Shown here piece by piece: positions 35,013 through 43,569 of a DNA stretch of 64,000 bases. Positions within the stretch are counted from its first letter, which is position 1. The number at the start of each line of letters is the position of its first letter. The notes below the pieces were generated by a model. The model did not search any database. It had not been told where the DNA came from and saw only the letters and a program-made list of their open reading frames with translations. A program made the position numbers and the translations under genes. This stretch comes from Coneutiohabitans sp964457925 (GTDB taxonomy: Bacteria > Zhuqueibacterota > Zhuqueibacteria > Zhuqueibacterales > Zhuqueibacteraceae): positions 62,001-126,000 of the forward strand of contig CAYWGH010000007.1 in the NCBI GenBank assembly GCA_964457925.1, written 5' to 3'.

Positions 35013-36329
35013 ATGGCTGAAAACAGGCTAAAAGCCGAAGACTTCATTCGCAAACACGGCATCAAAAAAATAAGATTGGTTTTTGCCGATCAAAACGGCT
35101 TGATGCGCGGCAAAAATGTTCCAGCCGAGATTTTTCTGAAATCCATCGAAAACGGCATTGGCTTTGCGCAATCCATTTTTGCGATGGATATTGAAGGCGA
35201 AACGATCGCGGAAACCGGTTTGTTGTGGGAACACGGCGATCCCGATTATCATGCGGTGCCGGATCTCGACACCCTCATGCTGGTGCCGTGGAAGGAACAC
35301 ACCGCGCAAGTGATCGTTGATGCGTTTGTCGCCCAAGGCCAACCCTTCTTCGCTGATCCCCGCTTCATTCTCAAAAAGATTCTCGCCCGGTTTGCGCAAG
35401 CCGGCTACACCGCCCAGGTTGCCTCCGAATTGGAATTTTATTTGTTGCACGCCGATACGCGCCTGCCCACCACGAGCGGTACTCAAGCCTACAGCATTCT
35501 GCACCTGGTGTCGGTTGAAAAGGTGTTGGAACAATTCGAAACGAATGCCGCGGCCATGGGCCTTGCCCTGGAAGCCACGCTCTCGGAATATGCGCCCGGC
35601 CAGTTCGAAATCAATTTGCGCTACGCCGACGCGTTGCGCATGGCCGATCATACCTTTCTTTTTCGCAACATGGTGAAGGAAACCGCGGCGCAGATGGGCT
35701 ATCACGCCACCTTCATGGCAAAACCGTTCGCCGATTCTGCCGGATCGAGTTTTCATTTGCATATCAGCTTGTGGCAGGAGATGATGAATGTTTTTGCAGG
35801 AACGCCGGCGGCGAATGAATTGCCGCTGCCGTTGCAACACTTTATCGGCGGCTGCCAGCACTATCTCAAACCGGCCATGGCCTTTTTTGCGCCGCATATC
35901 AACAGTTACAAACGCCTGCGCCCCGGCAGCTATGCGCCCATCAACGCTTCCTGGGGGCGCGATAATCGCTCGGTATCCTTGCGTGTGCCTGCCGCCGAGG
36001 GCAGCGCCAGCCGTCTCGAAAATCGCATTCCTGGCGCGGACGGCAATCCTTATCTCGTCATCGCAGCCGCATTGGCCATTGGCTGGCTGGGCTTGCAGGA
36101 AAAGCTGGCGCCGCAAGCGCCAATCACCGGCAATGCCTATGAATTGCCGTCAACCGTGCCGCGCGATTTGCACGCCGCGCTGGAGGAGCTGCACGCCGCG
36201 CCGAAAATCATGCAACTCCTCGGCGAAGATTTCGTTCATGTCTACGCCGCCATCAAACGCGCCGAATGGAAAAAGTATATCAGCACGATTACAGAGTGGG
36301 AACGCACAAAGTATTTTGATTTGTTGTGA
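35013..36329 (+). CDS. Glutamine synthetase family protein, gamma-glutamylpolyamine synthetase-like
   Basis: 438 residues. Beta-grasp N-terminus 'IRLVFADQNGLMRGKNVP', then catalytic motifs 'ASELEFYLL' (Glu), 'PGQFEINL' (Glu), 'SSFHLHISLW' (His), 'RPGSYAPINASWGRDNRSVSL' at about 307-327 (Arg) and 'ENRIPGADGNPYLVIAA'. It lacks the adenylylation loop of GlnA and is PuuA-like in size. Such enzymes ligate glutamate to an amine such as putrescine using ATP. Pairing with the PuuD-like gene supports that role, but no PuuB or PuuC gene is present, so the substrate could also be another amine or an aromatic compound. Confidence 0.85.
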   Translation: MAENRLKAEDFIRKHGIKKIRLVFADQNGLMRGKNVPAEIFLKSIENGIGFAQSIFAMDIEGETIAETGLLWEHGDPDYHAVPDLDTLMLVPWKEHTAQVIVDAFVAQGQPFFADPRFILKKILARFAQAGYTAQVASELEFYLLHADTRLPTTSGTQAYSILHLVSVEKVLEQFETNAAAMGLALEATLSEYAPGQFEINLRYADALRMADHTFLFRNMVKETAAQMGYHATFMAKPFADSAGSSFHLHISLWQEMMNVFAGTPAANELPLPLQHFIGGCQHYLKPAMAFFAPHINSYKRLRPGSYAPINASWGRDNRSVSLRVPAAEGSASRLENRIPGADGNPYLVIAAALAIGWLGLQEKLAPQAPITGNAYELPSTVPRDLHAALEELHAAPKIMQLLGEDFVHVYAAIKRAEWKKYISTITEWERTKYFDLL

Positions 36330-36398
36330 CGCAGAAGCAATTTTTGAATTTGGTTTATATGAATTTCCCGCACAGATAAACAACAAGAACCGAGACAT

Positions 36399-37859
36399 AT
36401 GACTGCCGCGGTAACAAAAGAGCCAGCCGCTATTCTGGAAAAAAAGCTGCACAAGGGTCAGCGCCATTTCACCCTAAACGAAGCCGCCGCATTGACGGGC
36501 TTGTATGTTGATGACGCGCGCCATGCGCTCGATGAATTGATCAAAAAATATGTTTGCCGCTTGCAAGTCACGGAAAACGGCGATCTGATTTATGACTTTG
36601 GCAAAAACCTGTTGCGCCGCGGGGAGAAAACATTCGAAGAAAAAATGGCGCAAGTGCGTGAACGCTTGTGGCAGGCGTTCACCCTTATTTACAAGGCATG
36701 GATTGCCGTTACGCTCGTGGTTTATTTTGTCATTTTCGTGATCATCCTCATCGCGCTGATACTGGCGATGAGTGCCGGGAAGAAAGACGGCAAGGTGCGC
36801 GGGCCCTCGCTGGAAACGCTGGGCAATATTTTTGCTTCGATTTTTCGCTGGCACACGAACACCGGAACAGTGTTGTATCGCACCGATCGCCGCGGTTATC
36901 CCTATCGCCAATACCAGCCGAAGCCCTCGCCGCTTAATGAGAACAAGAAAAGCTTCATCGCTTCGGTTTATGATTTCGTCTTCGGGCCGGCGCGCGTGGA
37001 AAGCGATCCCCTGCACAATCATAAAGAAGTCGCGGCCTATTTGCGCAAACAAAACGGCATCATCGTGACTTCCGAGCTGTGCGCGCTGGCCGGCTGGAAT
37101 TTCCCGCAAGCGGAAACCTTTCTCACGGATTGCCTCGCGCGTTTTCAAGGCGAGGTCAAAGTCAGCGACAACGGCGTGATGTACGGCCAGTTCGACGATT
37201 TGCTGCGCGGCTTGGACAAGACGGAATCCTACAAAATCGTGCATTATTGGGATGAATACGAGCCGGACTATCAATTGGCCGATAATTCCCCGGGACGCAA
37301 CCTTGCCATTATCCTCATGAACGCCTTCAATCTCATTTTTGCATTCTACATGCTGACGAATTTGCTTCCGGCGCTCACGGCCCCGGGCGGTCCGGCGGAC
37401 ATGCTGCCCGGCTTGGGGGAGTGGATTGCGGCGCATGAGTTTGCTGCTTATCTGTTGCTCGGCTGGATTCCGCTGGTCTTTTCGTTGCTTTTTTTTGCGA
37501 TTCCGCTGTTGCGCTGGTTTAAGATCCAAAAAGCGCGGCGGCAGCGCTACCACAACAATATTCGCAAACGCATCTTCAAAGCCATTTATCAGGAAAACGG
37601 AAATCCACAAACGGCGGCGCAGGTTCACAAAATAGTGAACACCGGCGCAAAGGAAGAACAGCTGTCAGCGAACGTGGTCGAAAGTATGTTGCGAGAACTC
37701 GCACTCGATTTGCCCGGCGACACCGAGGTTTCCGCGGAGGGGCAGGTGCAGTATGCCTTTCCACGCATCGCCTACGAGTTGAAGGAAGCGGCAGTCTTGC
37801 GCAGCCAAAACCGGCGCGCCGAAACATTGGGCAAGATCATCATGGATTCTGAAAATTAA
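36399..37859 (+). CDS. Membrane protein with three winged-helix-like modules, unknown function
   Basis: 486 residues. Three similar modules alternate with membrane segments: module 1 at about 15-68 ('ALTGLYVDDARHALDEL' ending 'VTENGDLIYDFG'), membrane helix 98-124, module 2 at 205-268 ('LCALAGWNFPQAETFLT' ending 'VSDNGVMYGQFD'), two helices at 300-328 and 345-372, and module 3 at 388-456 ('NVVESMLRELALDL' ending 'VSAEGQVQYAFP'). Each ends in the same beta hairpin, suggesting internal triplication of a winged-helix-like unit facing the cytoplasm. I recognise no named family. It follows the glutamine-synthetase-like gene by 69 bases. Confidence 0.72.
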   Translation: MTAAVTKEPAAILEKKLHKGQRHFTLNEAAALTGLYVDDARHALDELIKKYVCRLQVTENGDLIYDFGKNLLRRGEKTFEEKMAQVRERLWQAFTLIYKAWIAVTLVVYFVIFVIILIALILAMSAGKKDGKVRGPSLETLGNIFASIFRWHTNTGTVLYRTDRRGYPYRQYQPKPSPLNENKKSFIASVYDFVFGPARVESDPLHNHKEVAAYLRKQNGIIVTSELCALAGWNFPQAETFLTDCLARFQGEVKVSDNGVMYGQFDDLLRGLDKTESYKIVHYWDEYEPDYQLADNSPGRNLAIILMNAFNLIFAFYMLTNLLPALTAPGGPADMLPGLGEWIAAHEFAAYLLLGWIPLVFSLLFFAIPLLRWFKIQKARRQRYHNNIRKRIFKAIYQENGNPQTAAQVHKIVNTGAKEEQLSANVVESMLRELALDLPGDTEVSAEGQVQYAFPRIAYELKEAAVLRSQNRRAETLGKIIMDSEN

Positions 37860-37882
37860 AGGGATAGCTTCGAAGTTTCCTG

Positions 37883-37911
37883 TTGACATTCGAAGCCCTG
37901 TTTTATATATT
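37883..37911 (+). promoter_or_regulatory. Sigma-70-type promoter for rpsT
   Basis: TTGACA (37883-37888), 17-base spacer, TATATT (37906-37911), about 50 bases before the rpsT start. It is the best promoter match seen in the window. Confidence 0.82.
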
Positions 37912-37961
37912 GGCGCTCGTTTTTGAAAATAAATAGCTCAAATCAAGCAATCAGGAAAATC

Positions 37962-38228
37962 ATGGCACATCATTCCGCTTCGATAAAAAGTATTCGCCAA
38001 GACAAAGTCCGGCACGCGCGCAATCGCAGCCAGCGCTCGGCGTTGAAAACTTTAACGAAGAAAGTCTTGGCTGCGACCGACCCGGCCGCGGCAGAACAAT
38101 CTTATAAAGAAGTATCTGCGTTGCTGGATAAAATGGCGCGCAAACGCGTTATTCACCCCAACAAAGCGGCGAATCAAAAATCGCGCTTGGCGCTGTTCCG
38201 CAACAAACTGGCGGCCAAAGCCTCTTAA
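37962..38228 (+). CDS. rpsT: 30S ribosomal protein S20
   Basis: 88 residues, very basic and helical, with 'SIKSIRQDKVRHARNRSQRS' and 'VIHPNKAANQKSRLALF', the standard S20 pattern. S20 binds 16S rRNA early in small-subunit assembly. ATG 37962 has AGGAA five bases upstream; a TTG-started extension to 37923 overlaps the leader and is rejected. The gene has its own promoter and terminator. Confidence 0.96.
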   Translation: MAHHSASIKSIRQDKVRHARNRSQRSALKTLTKKVLAATDPAAAEQSYKEVSALLDKMARKRVIHPNKAANQKSRLALFRNKLAAKAS

Positions 38229-38257
38229 AGCGAAGCACAAAATTTCGCATCAATCTG

Positions 38258-38292
38258 AATGCCGGACGTGACGCAGCGCCTGGCATTTTTTA
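38258..38292 (+). terminator. Terminator after rpsT
   Basis: AATGCC (38258-38263) and GGCATT (38282-38287) enclose a GC-rich imperfect stem and are followed by TTTTATTT. It ends the rpsT transcript before the dehydrogenase gene. Confidence 0.6.
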
Positions 38293-38317
38293 TTTAGATT
38301 CGAAAGGAGAGACCAGC

Positions 38318-39196
38318 ATGAAAACCGTCGGCATCGTTGGTTGTGGTCTGATGGGCTCGGGCATCGCGCAAATCAGTGCGCAAGCCGGATACCAGACGAT
38401 TGTGCGCGAAGTGAATGACGAGTTGCTCAAGAAAGGCTTGGGTAAAATTGAAGATTTCCTGAGCAAAGGTGTGGCCAAGGGCAAAGTGACGGACGAGCAA
38501 AAGAAAGCCGTGCTCGCCAACCTTTCCGGCACAACGCGCCTGGCGGATTTGAAAGACGCGGATATTGTCATCGAAGCGGCCGTTGAAAACATCGCCCTGA
38601 AAAAAGAGCTGTTCGGTGAATTGGATCGCCTCTGTCCGGGGCATACGATTTTTGCCAGCAACACCTCGTCTTTGACGATTACTGAAATGGCAGCCGCCAC
38701 GAAACGTCCGGACCGCTTTGTCGGTTTGCATTTCTTCAACCCCGTGCCGCTGATGAAACTCGTCGAAGTCGTGCGCACCATTGCCACCAGCCAGGCGACA
38801 TTCGATGCGGCTTTTGCGTTTGCGAAAACGCTGGGCAAAGAGCCGATTGCCTGCAAAGACAACTCGGGCTTCGTGGTCAACCTTCTGCTCGTGCCTTATT
38901 TGCTCGACGCCATTCGCGCGGTGGAAAACGGCGTCGCTTCGATCGAGGATATCGACAAGGGCATGATGCTCGGCTGCGGCTATCCCATGGGCCCGCTCAC
39001 CCTGCTCGATTTCGTCGGCCTGGACACGACGTATTACATCGCCAACATCATGTTCGAAGAGTATCGCGAGGCCAAGTATGCGCCGCCGCCATTGCTGCGC
39101 AAAATGGTGCTGGCCGGCCTGCACGGCAAAAAAAGCGGCAAAGGCTTTTATGATTACAGCGGCGAAAAACCGAAAGCAACGAATCTGGGATTGTAG
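38318..39196 (+). CDS. 3-hydroxybutyryl-CoA dehydrogenase-like protein
   Basis: 292 residues, typical of the short Hbd/PaaH type. NAD-binding 'VGIVGCGLMGSGIAQIS' at the N-terminus, 'FASNTSSLTITEMA' with the substrate-contacting Ser/Asn, 'FVGLHFFNPVPLMKLVEVV' (catalytic His), and C-terminal 'GYPMGPLTLLDFVGLDT'. It oxidises (S)-3-hydroxyacyl-CoA in butanoate or fatty-acid metabolism. AAAGGAGA lies upstream of ATG 38318. No thiolase or enoyl-CoA hydratase is adjacent, so direction and chain length are open. Confidence 0.9.
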   Translation: MKTVGIVGCGLMGSGIAQISAQAGYQTIVREVNDELLKKGLGKIEDFLSKGVAKGKVTDEQKKAVLANLSGTTRLADLKDADIVIEAAVENIALKKELFGELDRLCPGHTIFASNTSSLTITEMAAATKRPDRFVGLHFFNPVPLMKLVEVVRTIATSQATFDAAFAFAKTLGKEPIACKDNSGFVVNLLLVPYLLDAIRAVENGVASIEDIDKGMMLGCGYPMGPLTLLDFVGLDTTYYIANIMFEEYREAKYAPPPLLRKMVLAGLHGKKSGKGFYDYSGEKPKATNLGL

Positions 39197-39232
39197 TCCC
39201 CGCGGCATCGTTTATTTTCGATTACGCATGCC

Positions 39233-42163
39233 ATGAGCCTCACCTCTCCGGACTATTTCGACGCCGTGCGCGCGGTTATCGATCTGCTTACCGAAGCGTT
39301 CGGCTACCAATATGCGCATGGCGCCAGCGCGAGTTTCAATGCGGAACGCGCAAGCGCCCGTGACGTTCTGCTGGCCCCGCGCCTGCTGGCTGCGCTCAAG
39401 TCGCTCAATCCCCAGTTGCGTGACAACGAGGCCGCGCAGGCACTATCCGAGTTGATGGCTCCGCAAACGCCTTCCCTGCTCTCACGCGGGCAACATATTC
39501 ATCGCCAACTTATTCGTTCTGGGAACACCACCGCTACCGGTCAGGCGCTGCCGCGTTATTTTGCGTTTGATGACCCCGGGCAAAATGATTTTTTGATCGT
39601 GGAGCAATTGCGCGTGGAGGGCCTCACCGGCGCGGCAGCGCTTGATTTGGTTATTTTTGTCAATGGCATTCCGCTGGTCGTTCTCGAAGTAGACGAACCC
39701 GCCGGCGGCGCGGAAAAGAGTGTGGCGCGACTGCAAGCGCTGCAACGCGCGCCCGGCTTTCCCCGCCTGTTTGATTTCATCCAATTCGTCGTTGCGCTGC
39801 AACAGAATGAGGCTGTCTACGGCACTCTCGGCGCTGCCGGCAAACAGTTGCATCATTGGCGCGACCCGTTTCCGTTGAGCTTCGAGGAATTGCGCGCCCG
39901 GCTTCAATTTTTGTCGGCGCGCCCGAACGATCTCCCCACCTCCAGCGATCTGCTCGTTGCCGGGCTGCTGGCTCCGGCGAATCTTTTGGAGATGATCCGG
40001 CATTTTATTTTCTTTGAGCATGACGCGGGCGTCCTGCAAAAAAAGATCGCTCTCAATCATCAATTTCAAGCCGTGCAACATGCCGTTCAGCGGATAATGC
40101 CGTTAGATGAGAATGAATCACAACGTGCCGGTTTTATTTGGCATCCGCTTGGCGTTGGAAGAATCCTGACACTCTGCGCGCTGGCGCTGAAACTGCGTCG
40201 CGTACAACGGATCTCCGAAGCGACTTTGTTGATTATTTCGGATTGTGAAAAACTGCCGCGCGAGATCGAGCAGACGTTTCAACATCATGGCTTGCTGCCG
40301 CCGCTGAGGGCAAAAAGCGCCCTGGCCAAAATCGTGCATGACAATAACGGCGCAACAATCCTGACGACTGCCAAGACTCTGCAAGCTGAACTTGGCGCGC
40401 TGGCGCAATCGGCCAACAAGCCGGCAGATTCTGCTGCGCCGGCTCTTTTGGTGTTATTGGATGAAACGTATCATAACGAAGGCTTGCACGAACAAATCCA
40501 CCGTGCGCTGCCGCATGCCGGCTTGATTGTTTCGCTGCCAACCCCGGCAAGCGGACAACTTCTCCGCGATTACATTCACGTTTTCACACTCCGTCAAGCG
40601 CAGCAAGAGGGCTTGCTGGTTCCTGCGAAGTATGAGCCGCGCTTGCCGGAGCGGCATGTTTGGAAAGAAGCACCGGCTCATGCGCACGCCGAAGAGCCGC
40701 TTCATCCAGATGATTTACGCGCCGCCAAGGCAGAAGATCGCCTTGCGGCGATTGCGCAGAATGTGTTCGAGCATTATGAACAAAATGTGGCTGCCAATGG
40801 CGACAAGGCCATTTTACTGGCTGTTGATGATGAAGCCGCGTTGGGATATTATGACGAGCTTGTTGCAAAGCTGCCCAAACGTGTCGCCGTGCTCACCGAT
40901 TCTCCCGACAATGAAGAAATCGCACCGGCTTTTTTCAAGCAACTCCCGGTCCCTGAAAAGGTTATTCACCGCAGCCGTTTTGACAACGACGCTGTCGCAA
41001 TTTTTATTACGAGCAAGCCGATACCGCTTTCGTCTGCTGCGCCGAATTTGCAAGTAATCTATCTTGATCAGCCGGCCGGGGAGCAGAAGTTATTGCAGCT
41101 TGTCAATCTGACGATGCGCGTTTCCGGCGAGCACAAAACCTACGGTTTATTGGTGGATTATTGGGGGGTGAGGCACAAGATGCCGCCGGCATTGAATCCG
41201 GCGGATTTGCATGCGGTTCTCGCGCCCCGCTTTGCGGAAAGTTCTTTTGCCGAATTGCAGCGCGCCCGGCTGGCGGCCTTGGGATTTTTTGAAAGGCATC
41301 TCTCGCGCTGGTCAACCGAGCCGTGGTTGCTGGCGTTGAAGACGGAAGATACGCGCCAAGCGTTCGCGCGCGCCTGGCGCGCGTTGGGAAGACTTTTGGA
41401 TCAACTGCTGCCGCATGCCGAAGCGCGCAACCTGCTCGACGACGCCAAATGGCTCGACGCTGTGCGGCAGGAAGCCGCGAGTTTTTATCTTGATGAGAAT
41501 TTGTCGCGCGCCCAAGTCAGCCCCAAAGTGCGGCAGGCCTTGGAAAATTTCATCGCCGAGGTGCCGGGGCTTAGCATCAAAGAGTATGTTTCGGTTTATG
41601 CGGAATCTTTTGACCAGGAAGTCAACAATCTCGCTTCACCGCTGGCGCAGATTGCGCGAGTGCAGCATGCGCTGTTGCACGAAATCACCATCAACTTGGC
41701 GCGCGATCCCGCGTTTTATGAAGGCTTGCAGCAGCGCACGCAGCAGATTATGCGCGAGCGGCAACACGGCCTGAGCGATGATCAAACAACTTTGAAAAAA
41801 CTGTGGGGGGAGATTGCGTGTTTGCGCGCCGGACCCGCGGCGCAAGCGAACGCCCTTGACCTTTCTGAGGAAGCCTTCGCATTTTTTGGCGTGTTGCAAA
41901 AATTTCTCGCGACCGAGGCCGCCGCGCAGGCGCAACGCCGCGAGGAGCATCGCGCCATGGCCAATGCCATGCTGGCAGCCATCGCGCCCGAGCTGGCAAT
42001 CGTGGACTGGAACATGAAGGAAAGCGTGCAACGCGAGATGCGGCGGAAGCTCAAACAAATCCTGCGTGAGGCGCGTTGTCCGCGGCAAACTTTAGAGCCG
42101 CTCACCGCCGCCTTGCTGCGACTCATCCACGCGCGTTTCGGCAAGTTGGCTGTATATCGGTAA
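39233..42163 (+). CDS. HsdR-like protein with degenerate nuclease and helicase motifs
   Basis: A 976-residue protein that follows the type I restriction R-subunit from end to end. Nuclease domain: 'FDDPGQNDFLIVEQ' then 'LDLVIFVNGIPLVVLEVDEP', where Asp138 and Glu152 remain but the Lys of Glu-x-Lys is Asp154. Helicase motif I, normally W-H-x-Q-G-S-G-K-S, is 'IWHPLGVGRIL' (302-312). Motif II, normally D-E-A-H-R, is 'LLDETYHNE' (408-416). Motif VI lacks its arginine finger pattern. 'DYIHVFTLRQAQQEGLLVP' (446-464) and the helical C-terminus are still recognisable. No HsdM or HsdS is nearby. The frame is intact with codon use like its neighbours, so it looks selected rather than decaying. Its role is unknown. 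Confidence 0.85.
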   Translation: MSLTSPDYFDAVRAVIDLLTEAFGYQYAHGASASFNAERASARDVLLAPRLLAALKSLNPQLRDNEAAQALSELMAPQTPSLLSRGQHIHRQLIRSGNTTATGQALPRYFAFDDPGQNDFLIVEQLRVEGLTGAAALDLVIFVNGIPLVVLEVDEPAGGAEKSVARLQALQRAPGFPRLFDFIQFVVALQQNEAVYGTLGAAGKQLHHWRDPFPLSFEELRARLQFLSARPNDLPTSSDLLVAGLLAPANLLEMIRHFIFFEHDAGVLQKKIALNHQFQAVQHAVQRIMPLDENESQRAGFIWHPLGVGRILTLCALALKLRRVQRISEATLLIISDCEKLPREIEQTFQHHGLLPPLRAKSALAKIVHDNNGATILTTAKTLQAELGALAQSANKPADSAAPALLVLLDETYHNEGLHEQIHRALPHAGLIVSLPTPASGQLLRDYIHVFTLRQAQQEGLLVPAKYEPRLPERHVWKEAPAHAHAEEPLHPDDLRAAKAEDRLAAIAQNVFEHYEQNVAANGDKAILLAVDDEAALGYYDELVAKLPKRVAVLTDSPDNEEIAPAFFKQLPVPEKVIHRSRFDNDAVAIFITSKPIPLSSAAPNLQVIYLDQPAGEQKLLQLVNLTMRVSGEHKTYGLLVDYWGVRHKMPPALNPADLHAVLAPRFAESSFAELQRARLAALGFFERHLSRWSTEPWLLALKTEDTRQAFARAWRALGRLLDQLLPHAEARNLLDDAKWLDAVRQEAASFYLDENLSRAQVSPKVRQALENFIAEVPGLSIKEYVSVYAESFDQEVNNLASPLAQIARVQHALLHEITINLARDPAFYEGLQQRTQQIMRERQHGLSDDQTTLKKLWGEIACLRAGPAAQANALDLSEEAFAFFGVLQKFLATEAAAQAQRREEHRAMANAMLAAIAPELAIVDWNMKESVQREMRRKLKQILREARCPRQTLEPLTAALLRLIHARFGKLAVYR

Positions 42164-42171
42164 AAAAGAAA

Positions 42172-42192
42172 GGCTGCCGCAAAACGGCAGCC
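42172..42192 (-). terminator. Rho-independent terminator of the small envelope gene cluster
   Basis: Stem GGCTGCCG/CGGCAGCC with a 5-base loop is followed on the minus strand by TTTCTTTTTT. It lies between the convergent HsdR-like gene and the outer-membrane gene and may also slow plus-strand transcription. Confidence 0.8.
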
Positions 42193-42228
42193 CAGTGATT
42201 ATTTCCTTCCGCCTGAAATAAGGCCAGA

Positions 42229-42777
42229 CTACAGCCCCAGCAACAACCCCACACTGATCATGTAGAAATCGCTGTCTAAGTTGGCGCTGCCGGGAAGCGC
42301 ATCAAAATTATAATCGAGGAAAACGTAACGAATATCGGCCGTCAGCGTGGAACTCTTGCCCACCGGCAAATCAATTCCGCCGCCGAAGTGCCAGCCAATT
42401 TTTTGCGTGGTTTCATCATCGAAGTTGGCGTAGCCCGCCTTGCTCTGATCATAATCGAGCGTCGTGTTATACCAGCCGGTTCCGATGGTGCCGTGCACAA
42501 GGGGCAGCGGATAGATCAACGCCGAAGCTTGCACCGGCCAGCTCCGCACCGTCAAAGCGCCGTCGGAATATTTTTCTCCACGATAATTGATCGCGCCCTC
42601 GATTCCCAGCATCGACGAGAGTTTGAGGCGCAGCGTCGCGCCCGCCATCAGCTTGCCGTTGTCCGCGTCTTTGGCTTTTTGATAGCCGGCTTGCGGCCCG
42701 AGTTTAATGCTCTGCGCGCCGGCTTGGCCCGCAACCATCAGACTAACCGCCATTACCAGAATGGTTTTCTTGATCAT
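42229..42777 (-). CDS. Outer-membrane beta-barrel protein
   Basis: 182 residues from ATG 42777 (GAGGAG upstream), with a signal peptide ending 'VAGQAGAQS'. The mature part alternates polar and hydrophobic residues in about eight strands ('MAGATLRLKLSSMLGIEGA', 'GWHFGGGIDLPVG') and ends 'MISVGLLLGL', a C-terminal strand expected of small barrels recognised by the BAM machine. No specific function can be assigned. The frame extends to 42843, but the extra residues are not signal-like. It shares strand and style with two other envelope genes upstream. Confidence 0.75.
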   Translation of the reverse strand: MIKKTILVMAVSLMVAGQAGAQSIKLGPQAGYQKAKDADNGKLMAGATLRLKLSSMLGIEGAINYRGEKYSDGALTVRSWPVQASALIYPLPLVHGTIGTGWYNTTLDYDQSKAGYANFDDETTQKIGWHFGGGIDLPVGKSSTLTADIRYVFLDYNFDALPGSANLDSDFYMISVGLLLGL

Positions 42778-42893
42778 GATGCACTCCTCATCAAAATAGA
42801 ATTTATACAGAACGTGCCGGGCTTCACCTGAAAGGCAGGGCAATATAAAAATTCTAATCCGCCTTTACAACCACTGTTTTGCCGCGCCGCCGG

Positions 42894-43097
42894 CTATTGC
42901 GCCAACCTGATTTTGGCTTGTTCGAGCCGATCCGCCATTTTTTGAGCGCGCAGCGTTAGCCGGTCCAATTCTTTTCCGATTTGTTCGATTTCATCCTGTT
43001 GCCGTTGTTTCGCGCGTTCTTCCTGCTTGCTATAAGCGCCGGCCACGATAAATAAAAGAATCATCACAAAAATTATGATCCAGCCTGTTCGTTTCAT
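42894..43097 (-). CDS. Small membrane-anchored coiled-coil protein
   Basis: 67 residues: an N-terminal membrane helix ('WIIIFVMILLFIVAGAY') followed by a Gln/Glu/Lys-rich helix with heptad spacing ('IGKELDRLTLRAQKMADRL'). GGAG lies just before the start. No family is recognised. It lies 16 bases after the barrel gene at 43114 and is probably cotranscribed with it. Confidence 0.6.
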   Translation of the reverse strand: MKRTGWIIIFVMILLFIVAGAYSKQEERAKQRQQDEIEQIGKELDRLTLRAQKMADRLEQAKIRLAQ

Positions 43098-43113
43098 GAT
43101 TCATGCTCCTGCT

Positions 43114-43569
43114 TCAAAACGTTATGCCGCCGCCCAACACCAATTGCGTTTCATCCATCACCATCACTTTAACCTGCAAAAATGGGGTGGCCGGGCCGCG
43201 ACCGAAGCTCGCGCCCATCAACAGATTCAGCCCGACATCATTGTTGCTGAAATCTTCAAACGAAAAGCGGCTCAGCCCCAATCCGCCGCCAAGCCAGAGA
43301 ACCGTGCTGCTGCGCCCGGGCAAATCATAAAGAAAATCGGCATTGATGGTGTAGAGCGAGCCTTGTTCGATCAACACATACTCGAAATTCGGGGCGAAGC
43401 GCAGATTGCGTTGCATCCGGTGCGCCAGGTGTGCGCCGACAAAAGCCTCATCTTGATCCAAATAAACGCCGCCGCGCAAGCCCAAGCGTGTTTGCGCCTG
43501 CGCCTGTTCGGCCAGCGCAAGGCAAAGCAACGCCGTCGCCAGCATGAAAAACCTGGATGTGATTGTCAT
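43114..43569 (-). CDS. Small outer-membrane barrel protein
   Basis: 151 residues from ATG 43569, with GGAGGAG upstream and a signal peptide ending 'LAEQAQAQT'. Strand-like segments such as 'LGLRGGVYLDQDEAFVGAHL', 'STVLWLGGGLGLSRFSFED' and terminal 'QLVLGGGITF' indicate a small barrel. Its start overlaps the stop of the upstream gene in an ATGA, showing translational coupling. Function unknown. The longer open frame to 43959 covers that upstream gene in a different frame and is not real. Confidence 0.7.
   Translation of the reverse strand: MTITSRFFMLATALLCLALAEQAQAQTRLGLRGGVYLDQDEAFVGAHLAHRMQRNLRFAPNFEYVLIEQGSLYTINADFLYDLPGRSSTVLWLGGGLGLSRFSFEDFSNNDVGLNLLMGASFGRGPATPFLQVKVMVMDETQLVLGGGITF

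Noticed and set aside
35028..36116. 362-codon minus-strand open frame
   Set aside because: Antisense shadow of the glutamine-synthetase-like gene, which has all catalytic motifs.
36474..37628. 384-codon minus-strand open frame
   Set aside because: Antisense to the membrane protein with winged-helix-like modules; no domain or start signal.
39233..42163. Active type I restriction-modification system
   Set aside because: No methyltransferase or specificity gene lies nearby and all nuclease and helicase motifs are altered.
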